Below, in pieces: positions 1 through 9,317 of a stretch of 64,000 bases of DNA. The DNA lies in the NCBI RefSeq assembly GCF_905171765.1, contig NC_053390.1, forward strand, positions 578,362,471 through 578,426,470, given 5' to 3'. The stretch comes from Bufo bufo. Taxonomy: Eukaryota > Chordata > Amphibia > Anura > Bufonidae. A program made the translations under genes and the position numbers. The notes under the pieces were generated by a model. It was not told the DNA's origin. It did no database searches and saw nothing but the letters and a program-made list of their open reading frames with translations. The first letter of the stretch is position 1. Every line of letters begins with the position of its first letter.

Positions 1-474
1 AGACCAGCTAATAATGCTCCTCCCAGAGATGTTATATGTAAGCTGCTAAGCTTTCCAGTAAAAGAAGCCATACTTGCCAAGGCACGAGATGCAGGATCTA
101 TAGTTTGGGACGGCCATGATATCCTGATTTTCCAGGACCTAACCCAATCCACCTTAAGAAAAAGGAGAGCACTGAAGCCTTTGACGAGCTGGCTCAGAAC
201 ACATAATATCCCATATAGGTGGTCTTTCCCATTTGGTCTATCTTTCATGCATGAGGGCCGAAGATTGTCACTAACCTCATATCTAGACTTAGACCCAATA
301 TATGAGCATCTGAAGATCAAACCTTTGGACATCCAGAATTGGGACCCCATACAGGATCTCACATTTCTCCCTCCACTCCCTCCGTACGAACCCTGGGACA
401 GACAGGCCACCCCGCACAAGCCGAGGAGAGGAACCCAGGGAGCTACTCCCAAGAGACTTCCCATGGGAGAGTGA
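1..474 (+). CDS. L1 ORF1p C-terminal part (partial)
   Basis: An uninterrupted frame from base 1 to TGA at 472-474 gives 157 residues. The sequence resembles the C-terminal half of L1 ORF1 proteins (RRM plus C-terminal domain, transposase_22 family), which coat L1 RNA as trimers in ribonucleoprotein particles. Visible features are a segment of the type SFPVKEAILAKARD, then VWDGHDILIFQDL, a basic LRKRRALKPL stretch and a YRWSFPFGLSF motif before a strand rich in R and L. The last 30 residues are a Pro/Arg-rich tail. The true start lies upstream of the window. No stop or frameshift is present here, in contrast to ORF2. It is a transposon protein and not a host gene. Confidence 0.8.
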   Translation, partial: RPANNAPPRDVICKLLSFPVKEAILAKARDAGSIVWDGHDILIFQDLTQSTLRKRRALKPLTSWLRTHNIPYRWSFPFGLSFMHEGRRLSLTSYLDLDPIYEHLKIKPLDIQNWDPIQDLTFLPPLPPYEPWDRQATPHKPRRGTQGATPKRLPMGE

Positions 475-913
475 GGCCAATCTACACCCATGTTCATATG
501 AGGTTAAGCAATAAGTCAATTTTGCCTACCTTTTCAATGGACCTTCTATGTTCTCTCTTTTATTTCTCGCCATTTGCTGACGCCTATCTCACCAGATGCT
601 AAACACATCTTCTGTCCCTTTCCATTGTGGTTTACTACTCATACTGGGTGATAATTCACGAGTTGGTCACCCCTTTTCCTCCTTTACCTACTCTACTTAG
701 ACTGCACAGACATGCCGCTTTCACTATCCAATTATATACTACGCTGTTATTATAGGTTAACTGTTGTTTTTATGATTTTCTGTGTAGGGGAACTTTCCCT
801 TAATGGTACAACTCATAGATACTCATATCAGGTCTGGAAAAAATCCCCTCACATAATGAGACACTCTTGCAGTAAATTTAAGTGCAAACCCTTAGTCACG
901 TTCAGGATTAGTA
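475..913 (+). other. L1 inter-ORF spacer
   Basis: About 440 bases between the ORF1 stop and the ORF2 start. It contains only short chance frames and no recognisable domain. Confidence 0.6.
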
Positions 914-1447
914 ATGGCTAACCTACAAGTGGCCTCCTTTAATGTTAAAGGGTTCAAGGCACCCTCTAAAAGATGCCAAATCTTTTCCCGTTTGAAAAAG
1001 AAAAACTGCTCAGTTCTCTTTTTACAAGAGACACATTTTAAGTTCAATCGCTATCCCAATTTATCCCACTCCCACTTCCCTATATGGTACCATTGCGGAT
1101 CCAATTCTTCAGCCTCTAGGGGAGTGAGCGTGGGCTTCCAAAGGAATATCCCATTCCATTACTGTGCTCATATACAAGATGTTGATGGCAGGTATCTTCT
1201 CGTTAAAGGTACTATAGCGAACCAAGTTTACACATTCATTAACACTTATGCACCAAATAATAACCAGGTGTTGTGGTATAAGACTTTCCTTCAGGTGATG
1301 GAGCCCTTTATGGGAGGTGATTTTAACATTACCATGGAACCTAATATAGATTCCTCATCAAAGAGATCATCCCTATCACACAAAGCCTTGAGCTTTCTGC
1401 GTAAAAGATTCCATGACTTACATTTGGTAGATGTCTGGAGAACACTA
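914..1447 (+). pseudogene. L1 ORF2 endonuclease, N-terminal part (split by Tc1)
   Basis: ORF2 begins with ATG at 914 and encodes the AP-endonuclease-like (EEP) domain that nicks target DNA for target-primed reverse transcription. Visible motifs are the opening SFNVKGF, the catalytic glutamate in LQETHF, the TYAPNN motif and the GGDFN motif. The frame is intact up to base 1447, where a Tc1-type transposon is inserted at a TA dinucleotide. It resumes in the same reading phase at 3013 after removal of the transposon and one TA copy, so no other damage occurred at this site. ORF2 as a whole is dead because the reverse transcriptase region is lost downstream. Confidence 0.88.
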
Positions 1448-1660
1448 CAGGGAGTGCAGAATTATTAGGCAAGTTGTATTTTTGAGGATTAATTTTATTA
1501 TTGAACAACAACCATGTTCTCAATGAACCCAAAAAACTCATTAATATCAAAGCTGAATATTTTTGGAAGTAGTTTTTAGTTTGTTTTTAGTTTTAGCTAT
1601 TTTAGGGGGATATCTGTGTGTGCAGGTGACTATTACTGTGCATAATTATTAGGCAACTTA
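1448..1660 (+). repeat. Tc1 element terminal inverted repeat, left (IR/DR)
   Basis: The outer repeat at 1448-1471 and the related inner repeat at 1639-1660 share the core AATTATTAGGCAA. They are the likely paired transposase-binding sites at the 3' side of the transposase gene. Confidence 0.85.
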
Positions 1661-1775
1661 ACAAAAAACAAATATATACCCATTTCAATTATTTATTTTT
1701 ACCAGTGAAACCAATATAACATCTCAACATTCACAAATATACATTTCTGACATTCAAAAACAAAACAAAAACAAA

Positions 1776-2792
1776 TCAGTGACCAATATAGCCACCTTTC
1801 TTTGCAAGGACACTCAAAAGCCTGCCATCCATGGATTCTGTCAGTGTTTTGATCTGTTCACCATCAACATTGCGTGCAGCAGCAACCACAGCCTCCCAGA
1901 CACTGTTCAGAGAGGTGTACTGTTTTCCCTCCTTGTAAATCTCACATTTGATGATGGACCACAGGTTCTCAATGGGGTTCAGATCAGGTGAACAAGGAGG
2001 CCATGTCATTAGATTTTCTTCTTTTATACCCTTTCTTGCCAGCCACGCTGTGGAGTACTTGGACGCGTGTGATGGAGCATTGTCCTGCATGAAAATCATG
2101 TTTTTCTTGAAGGATGCAGACTTCTTCCTGTACCACTGCTTGAAGAAGGTGTCTTCCAGAAACTGGCAGTAGGACTGGGAGTTGAGCTTGACTCCATCCT
2201 CAACCCGAAAAGGCCCCACAAGCTCATCTTTGATGATATCAGCCCAAACCAGTACTCCACCTCCACCTTGCTGGCGTCTGAGTCGGACTGGAGCTCTCTG
2301 CCCTTTACCAATCCAGCCACGGGCCCATCCATCTGGCCCATCAAGACTCACTCTCATTTCATCAGTCCATAAAACCTTAGAAAAATCAGTCTTGAGATAT
2401 TTCTTGGCCCAGTCTTGACGTTTCAGCTTGTGTGTCTTGTTCAGTGGTGGTCGTCTTTCAGCCTTTCTTACCTTGGCCATGTCTCTGAGTATTGCACACC
2501 TTGTGCTTTTGGGCACTCCAGTGATGTTGCAGCTCTGAAATATGGCCAAACTGGTGGCAAGTGGCATCTTGGCAGCTGCACGCTTGACTTTTCTCAGTTC
2601 ATGGGCAGTTATTTTGCGCCTTAGTTTTTCCACACGCTTCTTGCGACCCTGTTGACTATTTTGAATGAAACGCTTGATTGTTCGATGATCACGCTTCAGA
2701 AGCTTTGCAATTTTAAGAGTGCTGCATCCTTCTGCAAGATATCTCACTATTTTTGACTTTTCTGAGCCTGTCAAGTCCTTCTTTTGACCCAT
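1776..2792 (-). CDS. Tc1-like transposase, intact, DD37E
   Basis: A 338-residue protein read from ATG at 2792 down to the stop at 1776, the usual length for Tc1-family cut-and-paste transposases acting in the nucleus. The N-terminal ~110 residues form the paired-like helix-turn-helix DNA-binding region (SKIVRYLAEGCSTLKIAKLL, then HRTIKRFI), with a basic GRKKR stretch at about 49-53 as a possible hinge or nuclear signal. The catalytic triad is D144 in LWTDE, D237 in FMQDNAPSH and E275 in SPDLNPIENLW. Thirty-seven residues separate D237 and E275, so the type is DD37E and not the usual DD34E. A glycine-rich QQGGGG box at about 174-179 is present. There is no stop or frameshift, so activity is possible but untested. 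Confidence 0.95.
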   Translation of the reverse strand: MGQKKDLTGSEKSKIVRYLAEGCSTLKIAKLLKRDHRTIKRFIQNSQQGRKKRVEKLRRKITAHELRKVKRAAAKMPLATSLAIFQSCNITGVPKSTRCAILRDMAKVRKAERRPPLNKTHKLKRQDWAKKYLKTDFSKVLWTDEMRVSLDGPDGWARGWIGKGQRAPVRLRRQQGGGGVLVWADIIKDELVGPFRVEDGVKLNSQSYCQFLEDTFFKQWYRKKSASFKKNMIFMQDNAPSHASKYSTAWLARKGIKEENLMTWPPCSPDLNPIENLWSIIKCEIYKEGKQYTSLNSVWEAVVAAARNVDGEQIKTLTESMDGRLLSVLAKKGGYIGH

Positions 2793-2808
2793 TTTGCCAA
2801 AGGAAAGG

Positions 2809-3010
2809 AAGTTGCCTAATAATTATGCACACCTAATATAGGGTGTTGATGTCATTAGACCACACCCCTTCTCATTACAGAGATGCACATCACCTAATAT
2901 GCTTAATTGGTAGTAGGCTTTCGAGCCTATACAGCTTGGAGTAAGACAACATGCATAAAGAGGATGATGTGGTCAAAATACTCATTTGCCTAATAATTCT
3001 GCACTCCCTG
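2809..3010 (-). repeat. Tc1 element terminal inverted repeat, right (IR/DR)
   Basis: Outer repeat ending at 3010 (revcomp CAGGGAGTGCAGAATTATTA) and inner repeat at 2809-2830, with about 180 bases between them. It lies just upstream of the transposase start and therefore probably contains its promoter. Confidence 0.85.
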
Positions 3011-3012
3011 TA

Positions 3013-3585
3013 AATCCCTCCGTAAGATACTACACCTTCTTCTCTAATGTACATGGGTCTTACCAACGCCTTGATTATATTTTTATTTCGAAAGAACATC
3101 TACAGTTGTGTTCAAAAGCCGTAATTGACCCCATCCACCTGTCGGATCATTCCTCCATCATACTGACCATCTCCACTCCACACATACCCCCTAAAACCTT
3201 CAAGTGGCGACTCAATGAACAATTAATATCATCCTCTGAACTCATAGAAAAAACCACCCGACTCATTGATTATTTCTTCCTTATCAGCCCACTCAGCCAC
3301 CTCACCTCACCTCACGTGGTGTGCGACACCCACAAGGCCTATATGCGTGACCAATTTATTAGTATAGGATCCCACCAAAAGAAGCTAAGAACGGCTCGTG
3401 TTGAATCATTATTATCCGAGATTCAGAGAATTGAGAGATTACAAAAACAATCCCTTTTAGAAACATACATCCCCCAACTCAATGCCCTCCGAGCCGAACT
3501 AAAAAATCTCCTCAACACTACCTCAGCTAAGTATTTCTTGCATTCACAATTTAGATATTTCACCCATGGAGACAAGGCCTCTTAG
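3013..3585 (+). pseudogene. L1 ORF2 endonuclease end and linker
   Basis: Continuation of ORF2 after the Tc1 insertion. The remaining endonuclease motifs are visible: SYQRLDYIFIS and LSDHSSIILTI (the SDH catalytic His region). A lysine/glutamate-rich helical linker follows, ending at FTHGDKAS before TAG at 3583-3585. HGDKA normally leads into the reverse transcriptase fingers. Here the frame stops and sequence resembling the region after the YADD active site follows almost at once, so the RT core has been deleted. Confidence 0.85.
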
Positions 3586-4760
3586 TATTAAGATTTGCCC
3601 AGATCTCTCAAACATATTTGACTTTAACTATACCCCACTACTTCAATCTACCCATGACCAAATGAATGGACTACACTCCCCTACACTTTCCTGGTTTGGG
3701 CATAAAAACTTGTTTACTTCACTAGTGTTACCAAGGCTAACCTATTTACAACAAGTTTGCCTATACCGATCCCCAACTCCTATTTCAAAAAACTAGACAA
3801 AAATCTATGCTCCTTCATCTGGAGTGGGAAAAAGCCACGTATCGCACTAAACACACTACAAAGACCAAGGGCACTTGGAGGTATGGGACTTCCCGCTCCC
3901 ATAATATATAACAGGGCAATTCTACTTTCTAGGACCATTGATTGGTTCAGACCAACACCGCATAGATCCTGGGTGGATATGGAGTCCCCTATCTCAGGTT
4001 CTTCCTTCAGGGGCCTACTAGTAAAACCCCAAAACAACCCTTCTATCACTAAAACAACGAGCCCACTAATTAAAGCTACTATAGAGGCATGGAAATGGCT
4101 ACAAAACTCAGAATGGGGTTTCCCGTTGCCGTCTCCCCTCGTTCAGATAAGAGATGCAATTGATCTTGCTCCTGTTGAGCTAAAACAGAGTATTTCGAAC
4201 CTAGTAAGAAATTTAAAAATTCCTGTGGTTTACTTGTTTGATGAGCAAGGGAAGGTAATAGACAAACAATCCATTCTCTCAATATTGCCTATACTGGGAT
4301 CTTACCCCAACTTAGTTTCTTTCTTGCACTCATTCATATCAAAACAAATACCCCTACAAAACAAATACCCCTACAATCACTTCTTAGACTACTCACTTGG
4401 TTTGAAAGTCTGATTACCCAGACTAACCCCCCACGCAAACTGATTTCCCAATTATACAAAAGACTCAGCTCTCCCAACTTGTTTTCGAAACCTTCCTCTA
4501 TTAGGTTATGGGAAAAAGATCTAGAAATCGAATTCTCACCTGAAGAACTCTAAAAAATACTCATTATTCCCCATACCTCTTCAAGATGTGTGAGAGTGCA
4601 AGAAAATGGCTATAAGGTGATGAGGAGGTGGTATAGGAACGCTGACATTACCCAAAGATACGATAACTCCAAGACAGACCTGTGCTGGCGCTGTGGTGAG
4701 GGGAGAGGCACGTTCTACCATTTCCGGGTGGACTTGCTTACCAATTAATAAATGGCGGTC
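3586..4760 (+). pseudogene. L1 ORF2 C-terminal region, RT core deleted, frameshifted
   Basis: The sequence resembles the thumb and connection part of L1 ORF2. From 3640 the text LSWFGHKNLFTSLVLPRLTY is followed by a frameshift near 3760 into PIPIPNSYFKKLDKNLCSFIW, then the conserved LGGMGLPAPIIYNRA motif. Further stops and shifts follow. A cysteine motif of the type CWRCGEGRGTFYH at about 4680-4730 matches the zinc-knuckle-like CxxC...H motif near the L1 ORF2 C-terminus. No palm motif (F/YADD) is present anywhere, which shows loss of the catalytic part of the polymerase. It cannot make a functional reverse transcriptase. Confidence 0.85.
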
Positions 4761-5240
4761 TGAAATTTTTAAGAGAAGCAACGACATCTGTGGATCTTTT
4801 ATCCCTTTGTCCCCCCAACTGGCTCTCTTACACTTGTCTCCTTACGGCAGTGCCCCTCTGGTCCCTTTTCTTTTTAAAACACTCTTATTGGCAGCTCGTC
4901 TTCTTTTACCTCGTCATTGGTTATCACCCGATCTACCAGCTTTTGACCATTGGATCAACAAGGTGGATTCGCTGTAAAGATTCGAAGAAATAGCCTCCTG
5001 GGAAAGTCACACACATCACAAGTTCAAAACTAAATGAAAAGATTGGGAAAATTTCAGAAAACCCACATTATACGTTCAACCTGATATGTAAAATTATTGA
5101 TATGTCAATTAACATGTCATTTTGGCTTTGAGAGTACCATTATGTTTATACTATTTATCTGTATGGTTCCTTACAGTTGTTTACTATACAGTGCCTCCTA
5201 AACATGTATATCTTATCTGATTTTTCAATAAAGCTTTGTC
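4761..5240 (+). other. L1 ORF2 end and 3' untranslated tail
   Basis: Decayed end of ORF2 followed by AT-rich 3' sequence, with AATAAAGC at about 5227. The L1 end is not sharply defined. Confidence 0.5.
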
Positions 5241-5589
5241 TGAGTGCTTCAGGCCCATATATTTGGAGAAATAGAAAATCAGTATACAGTATATACACAT
5301 TTCACTAAATCAGTACCCAGTTTTCTTGTCTGCGGTTTAAAATGTTAATCGCAGTGCATTGCATTTCTATACGGTCTGTGCGCTTCAGGCCCATCTATTG
5401 GGAATAATATAGTCATAAATATAAACAACATCATAAAACAGTGTCTGTACTGCAGATTACAATAATATGTGGCTAAAATACTGTCCAAAATATGTGCTGT
5501 TCTGTGTCATATACTGCCCTGTATCTGAAAACTGTCTTTTGTGGACAGTAAAATAAACAGCGTCACAACCAGTAAAAAATCCATAAATA
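5241..5589. other. Unassigned AT-rich stretch
   Basis: No gene seen. It probably contains the 5' leader of the following hAT element, but no TAG(N)GATG-type terminus could be found. The phrase GCTTCAGGCCCAT occurs twice, at about 5248 and 5387. Confidence 0.4.
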
Positions 5590-6072
5590 TGATGGTTTAG
5601 GCAGAGGTCGTGGCACTGGGCACAATGAAACTGTGCCTGCTGCCAGTGCACCAAAAAAAAAGTTATAAAACCGTACCCAGCTTCATGTCAACTTAGCTAG
5701 TCAGTGCACGACAACACTGTCCAAGTCAGACCAGTGCGAACAGTTGGTCGGTTGGCTTGCTGACGATAAGGCTTCCAGTCGGCTAAGCACCACCCTCTCT
5801 TCCACCAAGTCCAGTCTCTGTAGCCAAAAGTCTGGTCAGCCAACTCCTCGCTCAGATCATCCTTCCTCCCACCATGGAGAGGCCTGCCAAACGAGAGATC
5901 CCACACTCGGATATTCCCAGGAGCTCTTTTCAGCTCCACTATTAGATTTGGCCCTCGCGGCCAGCATGCTTGACGATGAGACACAGTTGTCAATCACTGA
6001 GCTTGTGGTTAGATCAAGACAGGAGGATAATCAGAGTGAGGAAGAGGAGTTGTTGGACGATGAGGTCATTGA
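5590..6072 (+). pseudogene. hAT element 1 transposase, N-terminal part
   Basis: The best frame is open from about 5744 and reads a Ser/Thr-rich segment, then ASMLDDETQLSITELVV and an acidic run SEEEELLDDEVID that ends at the insertion site. Upstream, in other frames, RGRGTGHN resembles the Gly/Arg-rich start of related hAT proteins, such as the one at 15054 on the minus strand. Several stops separate the pieces. The acidic linker leads in this family to a BED zinc finger, which is found beyond the insertion at 8466. Confidence 0.65.
6065..6072. repeat. 8-bp target site duplication GTCATTGA, left
   Basis: GTCATTGA here and at 8234-8241 flanks the nested element exactly. An 8-bp duplication is characteristic of hAT transposition. 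Confidence 0.92.
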
Positions 6073-6622
6073 TAGTGATGTCGCGAACATAAAATTTTCC
6101 GTTCGCGAACGCGAATTTCTGCAAATGTTCGCGAACGGGCGAACCGCCATAGACTTCATTAGGCAGTTCTTTCTAGCCACAGTAGTGATGGAAAAGTTGT
6201 TTCAAGGGGACTAACACCTGGACTGTGGCATGCCGAAGGGGGATCCATGGCAAAACTCCCATGGAAAATTATGTAGTTGACGCAGAGTTGGATTTTAATC
6301 TATAAAGGGCATAAATCACCTAACAATCCAATTTTTTTTTGAACAACGTGGTTTAAAACATCCAGTGTGTGTATATGATCAGGTATGATGTTGTATCGAT
6401 CAGGTAGTGTAAGGGTTACGCCCGCTTCACAGACATTGACAGACCAAACTCCCCTTTTAATGCACCGCAAACAACCGCAAACAGTCCATTTGCCCAACCG
6501 CAACTTCCCCATTTGTTCAAGGTTGGATACCAAGCTAGCCATGTCCCGTTGATGTCATTGAAGGTTTCTTCCTCCACCCAGCCACGTACAACACCAAGGG
6601 TCCCCGAAAGGTGAATTGAATT

Positions 6623-7030
6623 GATTTTTCGAACGGGGAGATAGTTAAAAAAAACGCTGGCTCCCTCCCCTTTATTTGAATCCACGGTCACTGCGTCTGT
6701 GCCGTGCAATTTACTGCCCTACCCGATATGAGTGCTATTTTCTGTAGTTCTCTCTTCTCATCAGTTTAATCCCTGTTACGTCCCCAATCTGGGGTCAATT
6801 TATTAAATAGATTTTTCGAACGGGGAGATGGTTAAAAAAATGCTGGCTCCCTCCCCTTTGTTTGAATCCACGCCACGGTCACTGCGTCTGCACCGTGCAA
6901 TTTACTGCCCCACCGGATATGAGTGGTATTTTCTGTAGTACTATTCTCATCAGTTTAATCCCTGTTACGTCCCCAATCTGGGGTCAAATTATTAAATAGA
7001 TTTTTCGAACGGGGAGATGGTTAAAAAAAA
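6623..7030. repeat. Tandem repeat, ~188-bp unit, about 2.2 copies
   Basis: Units start with GATTTTTCGAACGGGGAGAT at about 6623, 6810 and 6999. Each carries the phrase CCCCAATCTGGGGTC. Confidence 0.85.
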
Positions 7031-7530
7031 TATTAAATATAATTTTTATTTATCTGCGAGGTATTTGTGAGTGAATGACACCCTGTAACAGTATAAGTGG
7101 AAGTCTAGCCACTAGCCAGTGGCCACAGTACAGTCTGTGTGGGCCTGACACACACGGGCTTGCAAATGGGTTTAGATCACAGAAAAATATTAAATAGAAT
7201 TTTTTTTTATCTGCGAGGTATTTGTGAGTAAATGACACCCTGTAACGATATAAGTGGAGGTCTAGCCACTAGCCACAATACAGTCTGTGTGGGCCTGACA
7301 CACACGGGCTTGCAAATGGGATTAGATCACAGAAAAAAATGTAATATAATTTTTTTTTATCTGCGAGGTATTTGTGAGTAAATGACACCCTGTAATGGTA
7401 TAAGTGGAGGTCTAGCCACTAGCCAGTGGCCACAATACAGTCTGTGTGTTCCTGACACACACGGGCTTGCAAATGGGATTAGATCACAGAAAAAAAATGA
7501 ATAGAATTTTTTTTATCTGCAAGGTATTTT
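7031..7530. repeat. Tandem repeat, ~155-bp unit, about 3.2 copies
   Basis: Units share TATCTGCGAGGTATTTGTGA, starting near 7051, 7208 and 7358, with a decayed fourth near 7514. Confidence 0.85.
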
Positions 7531-7579
7531 CTGTCACACCCTGTATGAATGGTGTGCACACAGTACTGTCTGTGACTGA

Positions 7580-7990
7580 GCCTGCAGCCTCTCACACACG
7601 GGCAGGCAACTGCAATATATGTATATATATAAAAAAAAGCAGACTGATGTACCATCCCTGAAAAGGGCTTTTTGGGAATCTGTCAGGATGCTGTCCTTAC
7701 AGCAGATGAGTCTGTGGACACAGAACACTGCCCTAGCTAACGCTTTCCCTATTGAATCAGCATCAGCAGCACTGTCCCTCCTCTCACACACGGGCAGGCA
7801 ACTGCAATATATGTATATATAAAAAAATTTAAAAAAAGCAGACTGATGTACCAGCCCTGAAAAGGGCTTTTTGGGGTGCTGTCAGGACGCTGTCCTTACA
7901 GCAGATGAGTCTGTGGACACAAAACAATGCCCTAGCTAACGCTTTCCCTATTGAATCAGCAGCAGCAGCACTGTCCCTCCTCTCACTGAG
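7580..7990. repeat. Tandem repeat, ~200-bp unit, about 2 copies
   Basis: Two copies of a unit running from ACGGGCAGGCAACTGCAATA to a CCTCCTCTCAC end, each containing a short (AT)n tract and the phrase AAAAGGGCTTTTTGG. Confidence 0.8.
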
Positions 7991-8241
7991 AATGCAGATT
8001 CCGAATGAATCTAAAATGGATGCTGTCCGGGAGGTGGGAGGGTCTGGGAGGGAGGGTCTGCTGCTGATTGGCTGGAATGTGTCTGCTGACTGTGAGGTAC
8101 AGGGTCAAAGTTTACTCAATGATGATGTATAGGGGGCGGACCGAACATCGCATATGTTCGCCCGCCGCGGCGAACGCGAACAAGCTATGTTCGCCGGGAA
8201 CTATTCGCCGGCGAACTATTCGGGCCATCTCTAGTCATTGA

Positions 8242-9109
8242 CCCAACATAGGAAGGTGAAAAGCCGAGCGAGGACAGCAGTACAGAGGGGGAGGGATCCG
8301 CAGCACCGCAACAGGCTGGAAGAGGTAGTGGGGTTGCAAAAGGGAGAAGTCGGCCCACACCAAACAGGCCCGCAACCATTACACCGATCACCCCCATGCG
8401 TAAATCAACCTGAACAAGGGGTAGGTGTTCCGCAGTATGGTGCTTTTTTGAGGAAAGTGCAGAGGACAAAAGAGTGGTAGTTTGCAACCTGTGCGGTACC
8501 AAAATGAGCCAAGGCATGAACACTTGCAACCTCACCACCACCAGAATGATCCGCCACATGGCATCCAAGCACCCTACTAAGTGGGCCGAACGCCTAGGTC
8601 CACAATCTGGGTCTGCGGGTCACACCACTGCCTCCTCTTCCCCTGTGTTATGTACTGTCCAATCCCCTGTCCAAGACGCAGGCCCAGATGCCTCTCGCCC
8701 TGCACCTGGACCTTCGAATGAACCAGCAGAAACGACATCCACTTCCCTGTCCAAGTGCAAGCGCAAATACCCGACCCACCCTCAGGCCATAGCACTTAAT
8801 TGCCAACTTTTGAAATTACTGGCCCTTGAAATGTTGCCATATAGGCTGGTGGACACTGAGACCTTCCGCAGCCTGATGTCGGTCGTGGTCCCTCGGTACA
8901 CAGTCCCCAGCCGCCACTATTTTTCACGATGTGCCGTGCCCGCCTTACACCAGCATGTGTCCCAGAACATCACCCGTGCCCTGACCAACGCAGTTACTCG
9001 GAAGGTCCACTTAACCACGGACACATGGACGAGTGCTGGTGGCCAGGGATACTACATTTCCCTGACTGCATACTGGATGAATGTGGTGGAGGCCGGGAGT
9101 GAGTCGTAA
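8242..9109 (+). pseudogene. hAT element 1 transposase: BED zinc finger and first catalytic block
   Basis: After the nested insertion the frame resumes with PSEDSSTEGEGS, interrupted by one TAG. A BED-type zinc finger follows: CNLCGTKM with CxxC, then RHMASKHP with HxxxxH. A Ser/Pro-rich spacer leads to the hAT block LLALEMLPYRLVDTETFR, HYFSR and then LTTDTWTSAGGQGYYISLTAYW, where the D of TTDTW is the first catalytic residue of the RNase H fold. The frame from 8474 runs to TAA at 9107-9109. The protein would bind the transposon ends through the BED finger. It is broken by stops on both sides. Confidence 0.85.
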
Positions 9110-9317
9110 CCTGGGCTGGCACAGGTGCTACCCACGCCCAGGATTGCGGGCCCTACGTCCATCAGGGTCTCCTCAAGCAACTATGTTACTGGATCCTACC
9201 CCCCACTTCTCCTCCTCTTCTGCCTCATCCTTCTCCACTTCCACCTCCAGCAGACATCAGCCATCAGTCGCTAGCTGGAAGCAGTGTAGCACTGCTGTGG
9301 GTAAGCGTTAACAGGCT

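Larger units (their letters stand above)
1448..3010 (-). mobile_element. Complete Tc1/mariner (DD37E) transposon inside L1 ORF2
   Basis: A 1563-bp element flanked by TA at 1446-1447 and 3011-3012. The two ends are inverted and share at least 24 bases, starting CAGGGAGTGCAGAATTATTA. A second, inner pair of similar repeats (GTGCATAATTATTAGGCAAC) lies at 1639-1660 and, inverted, at 2809-2830. This is the IR/DR arrangement of two transposase-binding sites per end seen in Sleeping Beauty-like Tc1 elements. The only gene is an intact transposase on the minus strand. Intact ends, TA duplication and an open frame indicate a young insertion. Clade assignment to DD37E (TRT-like) rests on the spacing of catalytic residues. 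Confidence 0.95.
1..5240 (+). mobile_element. L1-type LINE, 5'-truncated by window edge and internally deleted
   Basis: A non-LTR retrotransposon copy: the end of ORF1, a short inter-ORF spacer, an ORF2 with its apurinic-type endonuclease and C-terminal region, and a 3' tail with an AATAAA-like signal near 5227. The reverse transcriptase core is missing, and a complete Tc1-type transposon sits inside ORF2. Protein order and motifs fit the L1/Tx1 clade found in frogs. Its 5' end lies outside the window, so no target duplication can be checked. The 3' boundary is approximate and no clear poly(A) tail is visible. Confidence 0.85.
6073..8233. mobile_element. Non-autonomous hAT element (2161 bp) nested in hAT element 1
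   Basis: It begins TAGTGATG and ends with the complement of TAGAGATG, and is flanked by GTCATTGA on both sides. The terminal ~100 bases on each side are rich in the motif TTCGCGAACG or its complement and can pair. There is no transposase. Most of the interior is three different families of short tandem repeats. Open frames within it (for example 7446-8132) are chance frames of the repeats. It was probably mobilised in trans by a hAT transposase. Confidence 0.9.
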
